Of a stretch of DNA of 23,119 nt, positions 15,414-21,965 are shown in pieces (position 1 is the stretch's first letter; each line of letters starts with the position of its first letter). The notes beneath the pieces are model-generated. The model did no database searches and was not told where the DNA came from. It saw only the letters and a program-made list of their open reading frames with translations. The position numbers and the translations under genes are program-made. Origin of the DNA: Gemmatimonadota bacterium (GTDB taxonomy: Bacteria > Gemmatimonadota > Gemmatimonadetes > Gemmatimonadales > GWC2-71-9); NCBI GenBank assembly GCA_027294815.1, contig JAPULP010000221.1, forward strand, positions 1 through 23,119, read 5' to 3'.

Positions 15414-15503
15414 GTTTTGGGTGTTAGGTGTTAGGTGTTAGGTGTTAGGTGTTGGTTTTTGGTGCTGGGACGCTCCAACCTAAGACCTAACACCCAACAC
15501 CTA
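15411..15503. repeat. Heptamer-arm hairpin between convergent genes (TAGGTGT type)
   Basis: Left arm: TAGGTTT (15411), TGGGTGT, then TAGGTGT four times, ending near 15452. Right arm, read on the minus strand from 15503: TAGGTTG, TAGGTGT, TGGGTGT, TAGGTCT, TAGGTTG. The arms pair in register over about 35 bp around a short loop. The acyl-CoA synthetase stop (TAG, 15411-15413) and the opposing Trm112-like gene stop (TAG on the minus strand, 15503-15501) are the outermost triplets and pair with each other. The element exactly fills the gap. Confidence 0.9.
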
Positions 15504-16100
15504 CAACCTACTCCCCACCCACACCCCTTCTCCCGAAGCAACCGTTTGCATCCCCGGCACCGTCACGCCCTCGCACAACACCACCATTCGCAACCCTTTC
15601 AGCAGTATTCGGCTTGTGTCCGACAGCCACGGTTCCTTGGCGTATTCGCGCCCCACGACGACCCCCCGCGCCATCGACGTTCGTAAAGGGAGCGGAACGG
15701 GACCACGCAGCACGCTGACCGACGACGACGGTTCGACTTCATCCGGAGGATTGAGGGCGACCAGATGAACACCGCCGATCCGCTCCACGAGATCAGCAGC
15801 AAGCACGCCGGCCGAGCCGACGACCACGACATATCCTCCCGGTGTGGCCAGACCGAGGAGGGCCTGAACCGTCTGCCCATCGGTGGACACCTCACTGGTG
15901 GGAGCCGGCCACTGGAACGAAGGGTCAGCGGGGCAAAAGTCTGCGATGCCGTTGTCGATGCGATACTCGCGCTGCGACGTCGGACACCCAATCGCTCCCG
16001 TGACGATCGTGCGCCCGATCATCTCGTCGGGTACGACCACGCAGTACGCTTCGGAGTCGTCGGTTGGACAGCGTAGGAATTCCGCAAGCTCTATGAACAT
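15501..16100 (-). CDS. Trm112-like zinc-ribbon protein with degenerate Rossmann-like C-terminal half
   Basis: 199 residues. The first ~58 residues resemble a Trm112/UPF0434 domain: EFLRCPTDDS, then TGAIGCPTSQREYRIDNGIAD, with C11, C39 and C56 as possible zinc ligands and 'G.i.CP.c...Y.I.dGI..F' as the family pattern. The rest (VQALLGLATPGGYVVVVGSAGVLAA...HLVALNPP) has the strand-helix-strand look of a SAM-methyltransferase core but lacks a convincing GxGxG motif and is short. Trm112 proteins normally activate methyltransferases, so this may be a fused or stand-alone partner; that is inference. ATG 16100 overlaps the M20 gene stop by 10 nt, and its own TAG stop lies in the heptamer repeat. Confidence 0.65.
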   Translation of the reverse strand: MFIELAEFLRCPTDDSEAYCVVVPDEMIGRTIVTGAIGCPTSQREYRIDNGIADFCPADPSFQWPAPTSEVSTDGQTVQALLGLATPGGYVVVVGSAGVLAADLVERIGGVHLVALNPPDEVEPSSSVSVLRGPVPLPLRTSMARGVVVGREYAKEPWLSDTSRILLKGLRMVVLCEGVTVPGMQTVASGEGVWVGSRL

Positions 16101-17305
16101 TCAGCGACACAGCGGTCGGCCCACGCACTCATGAGTTCGCCTGCGAGCAGGATATCCTCTTCGTGGGAATCCTCGTCTGGGTTGTGACTCACCCCCGCGA
16201 TACTGGGAATGAAGAACATGGCGGACGGGCAACGGCGGGCCACCTGCTGCGTATCATGACCGGCCATAGACGCCAACCGCTTGTACGCGAGCCCACGATC
16301 GTCGAGAACTTCGACCAAGAGGTCGGAGAGCGTCGCGTCGGTTGGATTTGGTGCCACGGATACCAACGATTTGAGCCCGACCTCCGCACACCGTCCCCCC
16401 GACACGGCCGGCTGCACCGATGACACCAGATCGTGCAGGCGTCGTTCGATGCCATCGAGCGTGGCATCGTCTTTCCCGCGGATCTCGATCGTAGCCACAG
16501 CCCGCCCGGGTACGATGTTGGGGGCCCCCGGATCCACCTGCAACCAACCGCAAGTGATCACGGCATCGTCCAAGTCCTCCACGAGACTCGGGCATCGCGC
16601 GACGATCTCGGCCACCGGTACCAGCGCATCCACCCTCCGCCGCATGTCGGTCGTCCCCGCATGATTGGCCATACCCTTGGCTTCGAGTTCGAATCGGCGT
16701 ATCCCAACGATTCCCGAGACGACTCCAACACGGGCGTCCGATCCGATCAAACGCTGCCCTTGCTCGATGTGGCACTCGAGGAAGGCCGCGGCATTGACAG
16801 GAGGACGGTAGCGAGAGCATCCGTCCGGATCGGGCACAACGTCGCGAACGGACGTTCCATCCGAATCTCTCATGTCGAGGTCAGTCGCCGTGCACTCACC
16901 CGCAAATACTTTCGACCCGAACAACCCCGTGCTGAAACGCACTCCCTCTTCATCGCGAAAGATCACGAGTCCCAAGTGAGGATCGGCACGGCCCGCCCGC
17001 GACTTGGACTCGAGGACGTACATTCCTGCCGCGACGCCCAGCGCACCGTCGAGCCAGCCGCCCTCGATGACGGTATCGAGATGACTCCCCACGAGCACGA
17101 CCGGACTTCCGTCCTCGGCGGCCGACGTGGGAACGATGAATGTGTTCCCTGCGGCGTCCTCGATTCTTCGCAAGTCGGAGATCGAACGGAGCCGCTCCCA
17201 CAAGTAGTCGTGAGCTTGGTCTTCGAAATGAGCATACGCCAGGCGCGTACAACCTCTTCCGGGCGTCGCCGTGATGCCCCTGAGTCCACGTAACAGATCG
17301 AGCAT
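16091..17305 (-). CDS. M20 family amidohydrolase (allantoate / N-carbamoyl-L-amino-acid hydrolase)
   Basis: 404 residues, dinuclear-metal peptidase family M20, hydantoinase/carbamoylase subgroup. Motifs: GSHLDTVIEGGWLDGALGV at 73-91 (metal ligands H75 and D86), DEEGVRF at 118-124 (Glu pair), ECHIEQG at 177-183, NHAGTTDMRRRVDA at 214-227, AGHDTQQ, and GVSHNPDED near the C-terminus supplying the last His. The family removes a carbamoyl group from N-carbamoyl amino acids, ureidopropionate or allantoate; which substrate is unclear. It starts 3 nt after the folE stop and is surely co-transcribed with it. No hydantoinase, racemase or ureide-pathway genes accompany it. Confidence 0.88.
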   Translation of the reverse strand: MLDLLRGLRGITATPGRGCTRLAYAHFEDQAHDYLWERLRSISDLRRIEDAAGNTFIVPTSAAEDGSPVVLVGSHLDTVIEGGWLDGALGVAAGMYVLESKSRAGRADPHLGLVIFRDEEGVRFSTGLFGSKVFAGECTATDLDMRDSDGTSVRDVVPDPDGCSRYRPPVNAAAFLECHIEQGQRLIGSDARVGVVSGIVGIRRFELEAKGMANHAGTTDMRRRVDALVPVAEIVARCPSLVEDLDDAVITCGWLQVDPGAPNIVPGRAVATIEIRGKDDATLDGIERRLHDLVSSVQPAVSGGRCAEVGLKSLVSVAPNPTDATLSDLLVEVLDDRGLAYKRLASMAGHDTQQVARRCPSAMFFIPSIAGVSHNPDEDSHEEDILLAGELMSAWADRCVAECS

Positions 17306-17308
17306 CTG

Positions 17309-17950
17309 TTAGTCGAGCCCGCGTCCTCCATGTGCCAGACGCAAGAACTCGTCGCGGGTCTTGGCATCGTCTCGGAAGATGCCTCGCAGCGCACTCGTTA
17401 CGGTCTTGGAGTTTTGTTTTTCCACTCCACGCATCATCATACACAAATGATACGCTTCGACGACGACGCCCACGCCCATCGGCTGGAGTACTTCCATGAG
17501 CGCATCCGCAATTTGGTCGGTCATTCTTTCTTGTATTTGCAAACGGCGGGCGAAAACATCAACCACGCGAGGGAGTTTCGACAACCCGACGATCCGACCG
17601 TTAGGGTAGTAGGCAATATGTGCTTTTCCAAAGAACGGCAGCATGTGATGCTCGCAGAGAGAATAGACTTCAATGTCACGTACGAGTACCATGCTTTCGT
17701 GCTTCTCTTCAAACACCGCCTCGCCGATAGCTTCCCGGACGGACTGGTTGTAACCGCGGGTGAGCCATCGCATCGACTTGGCTACGCGTTCGGGGGTGCG
17801 TAATAATCCGTCGCGGTCGGGATCTTCTCCCAAATGCGAGATCATTTGGCGAATCAGCTCGTCCAACTCGAGAGCCTGCATGGTTTCAGTAGCGGGCGAA
17901 CTGGCGGTCGTTGCGGAAACGCCATTTTCGACTGATGTATCACTGGACAT
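17309..17950 (-). CDS. folE: GTP cyclohydrolase I
   Basis: 213 residues. It converts GTP to 7,8-dihydroneopterin triphosphate, the first step to folate and other pteridines. Zinc ligands are C99 and H102 in SLCEHHMLPF and C170 in YHLCMMMRGV, which marks the zinc-dependent FolE type. QIQERMTDQIADAL and GRIVGLSKLPRVV are also diagnostic. ATG 17950 is fixed by a strong GGAGGAG five bases upstream; the first ~23 residues are a Ser/Thr-rich extension before MQALELDELIR. It heads a minus-strand cluster with the M20 amidohydrolase and the Trm112-like gene. Upstream lies a 367-nt gap with a candidate non-coding RNA, ending about 120 nt from this start. Confidence 0.95.
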   Translation of the reverse strand: MSSDTSVENGVSATTASSPATETMQALELDELIRQMISHLGEDPDRDGLLRTPERVAKSMRWLTRGYNQSVREAIGEAVFEEKHESMVLVRDIEVYSLCEHHMLPFFGKAHIAYYPNGRIVGLSKLPRVVDVFARRLQIQERMTDQIADALMEVLQPMGVGVVVEAYHLCMMMRGVEKQNSKTVTSALRGIFRDDAKTRDEFLRLAHGGRGLD

Positions 17951-18028
17951 GTCAACTCCTCCGATCTTCCACAGCGCTCAGCGCCGTCGGCGGGTTCCCG
18001 AACGAAGCCTGTCTGAGGGAGAAGTGGA

Positions 18029-18058
18029 AGGCTATTTTACCAGCCAGGTATGAGTCAA
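18029..18058 (-). promoter_or_regulatory. Weak candidate folE promoter
   Basis: On the minus strand TTGACT (18058-18053) is followed after 18 nt by TAGCCT (18034-18029). A better -10 (TAAAAT, 18039-18034) has only a 13-nt spacer. Its position just beyond the terminator at 18070 would let folE be transcribed independently of the upstream RNA. Confidence 0.25.
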
Positions 18059-18069
18059 GGGCAAATGAC

Positions 18070-18101
18070 AAAAAAAGCCGGGGCATGTGGAATGCACCGG
18101 C
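18070..18101 (-). terminator. Intrinsic (rho-independent) terminator
   Basis: Inverted repeat 18077-18086 with 18092-18101: ten positions, one mismatch, GC-rich, 5-nt loop. On the minus strand it is followed by seven T (18076-18070). No recognisable gene precedes it on this strand until the GNAT gene, which points to a short RNA as the terminated transcript. Confidence 0.85.
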
Positions 18102-18273
18102 AGCCGGGGGTGGGACCGAAGAGGATTATTGAAGCCCGAAGTACAGGAACCGCGCTGTCATAATGACATCAGCCTTCCCTCGAGAGGGCATGACTTCAAT
18201 CGGCACATCGAGCGCGTTTTCGGACGTGTTGGCTCAATAATTGAGCTCTTCGCCCCCGGCACGTCTAACGCGT
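18070..18273 (-). ncRNA. Candidate ~200-nt structured non-coding RNA upstream of folE
   Basis: Bounded by a strong minus-strand promoter (18307-18279) and an intrinsic terminator (18101-18070). Hand-folded stems, given on the minus strand: CGCGUU (18272-18267) with AACGCG (18218-18213); GACGUG (18265-18260) with CACGUC (18228-18223); between them a hairpin GCUCA/UGAGC (18246-18232). A second domain is closed by AUUGAAGUC (18200-18192) with GGCUUCAAU (18136-18128), nine pairs with one G-U, enclosing two hairpins at 18188-18177 (CCCU/AGGG) and 18168-18156 (UGUCA/UGACA). I find no convincing coding frame. It does not look like 6S, SRP RNA or tmRNA to me. It may be a trans-acting small RNA, or an attenuated leader if transcription reads on into folE. 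Confidence 0.5.
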
Positions 18274-18278
18274 TGGCA

Positions 18279-18307
18279 ATAATAGACTATGGTCGAGATG
18301 GCGTCAA
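18279..18307 (-). promoter_or_regulatory. Strong candidate sigma70-type promoter (minus strand) for the non-coding RNA
   Basis: TTGACG (18307-18302), an exact 17-nt spacer, then TATTAT (18284-18279): five of six matches in each box, the best promoter match I found in the window. Predicted start is near 18272. It sits only 11 nt from the start of the plus-strand DUF5670-like gene, so the two are closely divergent. Confidence 0.65.
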
Positions 18308-18317
18308 GCGAGGTGAT

Positions 18318-18509
18318 ATGAAGTTCTTGTTGATAGGTTCCGCGTTGATCATCCTCTGGGTCGTGGGGGTGTTTGTGACCCACATCACAACGGGCTGGGT
18401 GCACATACCGCTGGCCGTCGGCACCGTCCTGATGGCCATCGGTATCGTTGTGAGCGGGGAGCGCAGCAAGGGGGGCGGGGAGCGGGGAGCGGGGAGCGGG
18501 GAGCGGTAA
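18318..18509 (+). CDS. Small two-helix membrane protein (DUF5670 / lmo0937-like)
   Basis: 63 residues from ATG 18318, preceded by GAGGTGAT. Two hydrophobic helices are visible, MKFLLIGSALIILWVVGVF and HIPLAVGTVLMAIGIVV, joined by a short turn (VTHITTGWV). The spacing and the 'LW..G......G..H.l' pattern match the DUF5670/lmo0937 family of tiny membrane proteins of unknown function. The tail SKGGGERGAGSGER is not family-like: it is encoded by the GCGGGGA heptamer array, which contains no stop in this frame until TAA within a degenerate unit (18503-18509). The natural protein may once have ended near residue 47; an out-of-frame TGA lies exactly there (18451-18453). Confidence 0.65.
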   Translation: MKFLLIGSALIILWVVGVFVTHITTGWVHIPLAVGTVLMAIGIVVSGERSKGGGERGAGSGER

Positions 18510-18589
18510 ATGAGGGTGGGGTACGAAGCCGGAGCGGTCGATGCGTTTCTGCTTCCAAAGCACGGCTCCCTGCTCCCTTTTCCCCGCTA
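18454..18589. repeat. Heptamer-arm hairpin (GCGGGGA type) running into a coding 3' end
   Basis: A lone GCGGGGA unit lies at 18454-18460, then four tandem units at 18475-18502 and a degenerate GCGGTAA at 18503-18509 that carries the stop of the DUF5670-like gene. The opposite arm, read on the minus strand from 18588, is AGCGGGG, AAAAGGG, AGCAGGG, AGCCGTG; the GNAT stop TAG (18589-18587) includes its first two bases. The arms are complementary with mismatches, and the loop region is 18510-18561. Confidence 0.8.
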
Positions 18590-19555
18590 AATCTCCCAAT
18601 TCGAAAACAGTACCTCGGTCTCCTTTAGAGTTGGCTCGGGGTGCCCCGTCATTGTCATGCGTAGATCGGTCCATCGCACCCGGTAACCCCGACGGACGAG
18701 TGATGCGTAGGCTTCGGCACAAGCGGTTTGGCACCGGACCGCAACACGATCGAGCCCGCTCTCCGACGCGGACGTTTCGAGAATGGAGATGAGTTCCTCG
18801 AAGGTCTCGTTCGAATCGGCAAACAGCTTGAGCAGCCGCAACTCCTCCGCGGGTCGTGACTCGACCAGCCCAGCGGTGTGCCACAGAGCAAACCCTCGCA
18901 CGTCGCCCGACTCGAGCACCACACCATCACCCACTCCCAACTCGTATGTGAGTTCGAATTCCCGGCCAAAGTCACACCCGGGAACGGAGTGTTGCAACCG
19001 GTCGCGACCAGCCTCGAGAAGCGCCTCACGATCGGCTGTGCCAAGTTCGCTCAACAACTTGACCCTGCCAAAGGCACCCGGCCGCGCGTTGCCAACCAGC
19101 GTGACCGTGAGATGACCGGGGAGGAAGCCCAACCGGGAGTAAAAACCGATGTTGTCGACGGTGCGGGGCATCGTCTCGAGCCCGATCGTGGCGGCCTCGT
19201 GCGTGCGCAACCAATCCGACGCCTCTTGAACGATGGCGGTGCCGATTCCACTGCCCTGCCGCTCGGGACGGACCGCCAATGGTCCCATCCATCCTTCGGC
19301 CCCGGATTGATGAGCGATGTTGAACGCCACGATGCTCCCGTCCTCGTCACGCCAAACCATCGCGCCGGCCCCTGCGTCCCGTAACGCGTACTGCCAGATC
19401 TCGGGGTTGAGTTTGGGAACGCGAACGCCTACTAGTCCGTCACGACGGTAGCGATCCGTAAAGGATTCTGCGAACACTCCGTTGAGAGCTTCCACATCGC
19501 TCAAATCAGCACGATGCGGTCCCGAAACCGACTGTTCACGCCGTGGGACGGCCAT
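18587..19555 (-). CDS. GNAT family acetyltransferase, probably two GNAT-like domains
   Basis: 322 residues from ATG 19555, chosen for GGAG six bases upstream; the frame extends further into sbcC but without a site. The N-terminal domain (about 10-155) has the acetyl-CoA-binding motif VRPERQGSGIGTAIV and the following NIGFYSRLGFLPGHLTVTLV pattern, both typical of GNAT N-acetyltransferases. The C-terminal half (about 165-322) looks like a second, degenerate GNAT fold (ESGDVRGFALWHT, then LVRRGYRVRWTDLRMTM) without its own clear CoA loop. Substrate unknown. It overlaps the end of sbcC by 20 nt and is the last gene of that minus-strand operon. Confidence 0.82.
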   Translation of the reverse strand: MAVPRREQSVSGPHRADLSDVEALNGVFAESFTDRYRRDGLVGVRVPKLNPEIWQYALRDAGAGAMVWRDEDGSIVAFNIAHQSGAEGWMGPLAVRPERQGSGIGTAIVQEASDWLRTHEAATIGLETMPRTVDNIGFYSRLGFLPGHLTVTLVGNARPGAFGRVKLLSELGTADREALLEAGRDRLQHSVPGCDFGREFELTYELGVGDGVVLESGDVRGFALWHTAGLVESRPAEELRLLKLFADSNETFEELISILETSASESGLDRVAVRCQTACAEAYASLVRRGYRVRWTDLRMTMTGHPEPTLKETEVLFSNWEI

Positions 19556-21965
19556 AGTTCTCCACGCCCGTCTCTTCGACGACGCGCGCCGCCCGTGTCC
19601 GAGGGTCCACTGAAACGCGCAGCACCTGGTCAGCTCCCTCCTTGATCGACTCAATATGCGTGATGAGTATGACTTGAGGAAACCTGTCGCTCAGGCGCCG
19701 GAGAAGATCAACCGCCCCTTGCCGGCGAGTCTCGTCCAGTCCACCAAAGATTTCATCGAGTACCAGCAACGAAAGCGGCTGCCCCGCCCGCTCGGCCACC
19801 ATTTGGCTGATCGCGAGCCGCAAGGCCAGGTTGACGACGTCCTCTTCGCCACCGGAGATCACGGGTTTGGGGACACCATCCTCCAACACACCGATCCGAT
19901 AGTTCTCGTCCAACTCGAACTCTTGATATCGACCATCGGTGAGCTCCGCGACGAAGGTCGAGCCAAGATCGGAGAGATCCGGACGCAACTTGGCATTGAG
20001 TTCGGACCGCAGGCCCTCGAGCGCCGCATCCAACTCATCATGAAGCAGAAGATCGGCACGTAACGTTGAGGCCTTGGCGGCGCGCTCGCCACGCTCTTCG
20101 ACGCGGCGCCCGATACTCTCCACCGCAGCCAGGGCGGCTTTCTCGTCTCCTCTGAGCGCCGCCGCTCGGAGTTCGATCTCCCTTACATCTCTTTCCGCTG
20201 TCTGGTGCCGCGCCCGGGCATCCTCAAATACCTCGTCACTATAACCCGATGCCGCCATCGCGCCGGTCAATTGCCGGACACGCTCTTCACGTTCTGATAG
20301 AGTGCGCTCGGCTCGCTCTGCCTCCTGTACTAAGCGTTCGGCGTGCTCGGCCTTCGCCTGCAACTGCATCCACGTCTCCAACAGGGGCTCGAACTTTTGC
20401 ATTTCAGCGCGGGCGACCTCGTGTCGTTCCGCATCGTAGGCGTCCGGTAATCCGTCCAGATCTTTTTCCAGCTGCAAGACCCGCTTGCCCAGTCGCCCGA
20501 AGTCCCGCTCCGATTCCCGCCGCTGACGCATTTCCGCACCCGTCCCAGCCAACTGCTGGAGCGCCGAGTCCAATCCCTGTCGTTCCTTCTCCCGTTCTTT
20601 GTGAACGGCTCGCAAGTCCTCGGGTTCTGTTTCCAACTGTTCGAGCCGCGCCTTGTAGTATTTGCCGTTTGCTTTGATTTCTTCGAGTTGTACATCGAGC
20701 GAGGTCAAGACGGATTCGTACTCCGCTTTGAGCGGCCGCGCGCATGTGGGACACTTTCCGTCAGACCCGGCCTCGACGATCCCTTCGCGATGCTTTTCCA
20801 AGTCCGTGAAATGGTCGAGCAGCGTCGCCCGTTTTGTTTCGGCGTCTTGCCGATCGCGCACCCAGGCGGTGTGGGTTTCTTCTTCGCGCTTGATCAACTC
20901 GTCGAGGGTCTCGCGAGCACTCGCCACTGCTTGTTCGGCCTTTGCGTGCGCCTCCTCGATATTTTCGGACGAACGCAATCGCTCTTCGAGATGCTGGACC
21001 TGTTGCCGCACTTCGGTGAGCTGGCCGGAAAGAAGGCGCCGCTTGCCTGCGGCCTGGCCTTCCCGATCCAGATGATCCAGCTCCTGACGAAGCTCGCGGC
21101 CCCGCGCAATGTCTTGCCGCATCCCGTCTATCCGGCTCTTCGCCTCGATCGCCTCGGCTAGTTCACGGTCGAACCGCTCGAACGCTTGCCCGGCGTCTTG
21201 CACCATCTGCTCGGCGATGCGTCGCTCGCCGTCAGCCGCGAGATTTGTTTCGCGCAGCTCTTTCATCCGTCCCCATACCGGCGCCGCTTCTTGGAGCGCC
21301 GCCTGGGCTCGTTTCAGGTCGGTTTCCAGTTCAACCACTAGTGCGTTGACGTCTTTCAGCTGTTGCTGATCCTGGGCCTGCTCGCGCTTCAATGCCTCGA
21401 GATCTTCGAGTCCCCGCTCCAAACCGTTCACCTCAGCCCGAAGCGTCGACCGCCGCAGTCGCAAATGCTGTTGCGCCTGACGCAGCTTTTCGTATCCCAA
21501 CAAACGAGAAAGGAACTTTCCACGGTCGGACGGTCCCATCGACGCCATCACCGCAAGTTCTTTTTGACCGGTGAAGTAGGTGCTGAAGAACTCGTCGTGC
21601 GTCATGCCGAGCAGTCGAACGATTTTGCTCGACACCGAATGGTGGCTATTCGCGACCGGTCCGGCACCGCCGTCCTGGAACAACTCTGCCCCATAGAGAC
21701 TGCGCACGACGCGATATTCATGCGCGCCGAATGTAAAATCGACTTCGACGCGGACCGGGGCTCGGGCCGGGGCACCGATGCGACGCAGCGATTCCCGGCT
21801 CCCTCGGGCGGCGGGGTTGCCGTACAACGCCCACGCGAGGGCCTCTAGGAGCGTGGTCTTGCCGGAACCGTTCGGACCAATCACGGCGATGAGACCCAAA
21901 CCCAAAACAATTTCGGTCTCGGCGTGTTGCCGGAAGTTTACGAGTTTGAGACGGTGGAGTTGCAC
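19536..21965 (-). CDS. sbcC: SbcC/Rad50-type ATPase of the double-strand-break nuclease complex
   Basis: 809 residues from GTG 21965, which overlaps the sbcD stop by one base (TAGTG) and follows AGAGGGG. Walker A GPNGSGKTT is at residues 30-38. Long coiled coils flank a zinc hook CPTC (C405, C408) near the midpoint, the ABC signature region reads SGGEEDVVNLALRLA, and Walker B LLVLDE ends at D737-E738 with a following D-loop (GGLDE). It partners SbcD to resect and clip DNA ends and hairpins. It is shorter than E. coli SbcC (~1050) and close to archaeal-style Rad50 lengths. Long palindromes are classic SbcCD substrates, notable given the hairpin repeats in this window. Confidence 0.95.
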   Translation of the reverse strand: MQLHRLKLVNFRQHAETEIVLGLGLIAVIGPNGSGKTTLLEALAWALYGNPAARGSRESLRRIGAPARAPVRVEVDFTFGAHEYRVVRSLYGAELFQDGGAGPVANSHHSVSSKIVRLLGMTHDEFFSTYFTGQKELAVMASMGPSDRGKFLSRLLGYEKLRQAQQHLRLRRSTLRAEVNGLERGLEDLEALKREQAQDQQQLKDVNALVVELETDLKRAQAALQEAAPVWGRMKELRETNLAADGERRIAEQMVQDAGQAFERFDRELAEAIEAKSRIDGMRQDIARGRELRQELDHLDREGQAAGKRRLLSGQLTEVRQQVQHLEERLRSSENIEEAHAKAEQAVASARETLDELIKREEETHTAWVRDRQDAETKRATLLDHFTDLEKHREGIVEAGSDGKCPTCARPLKAEYESVLTSLDVQLEEIKANGKYYKARLEQLETEPEDLRAVHKEREKERQGLDSALQQLAGTGAEMRQRRESERDFGRLGKRVLQLEKDLDGLPDAYDAERHEVARAEMQKFEPLLETWMQLQAKAEHAERLVQEAERAERTLSEREERVRQLTGAMAASGYSDEVFEDARARHQTAERDVREIELRAAALRGDEKAALAAVESIGRRVEERGERAAKASTLRADLLLHDELDAALEGLRSELNAKLRPDLSDLGSTFVAELTDGRYQEFELDENYRIGVLEDGVPKPVISGGEEDVVNLALRLAISQMVAERAGQPLSLLVLDEIFGGLDETRRQGAVDLLRRLSDRFPQVILITHIESIKEGADQVLRVSVDPRTRAARVVEETGVENYGRPTA

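Noticed and set aside
16433..17293. 286-residue plus-strand frame opposite the M20 gene
   Set aside because: The M20 motifs on the other strand are complete; this frame has no recognisable family pattern.
18156..18246. Three palindromes (18156-18168, 18177-18188, 18232-18246) as operator sites
   Set aside because: They differ in sequence, and all fit as hairpins in one RNA fold between a promoter and a terminator, so RNA structure explains them better; an operator role for one of them is not excluded.
18070..18273. Tetrahydrofolate (THF or THF-II) riboswitch in front of folE
   Set aside because: The structured part ends at a terminator about 120 nt before folE, and I could not match its stems to the short THF-II core, which normally sits at the ribosome site.
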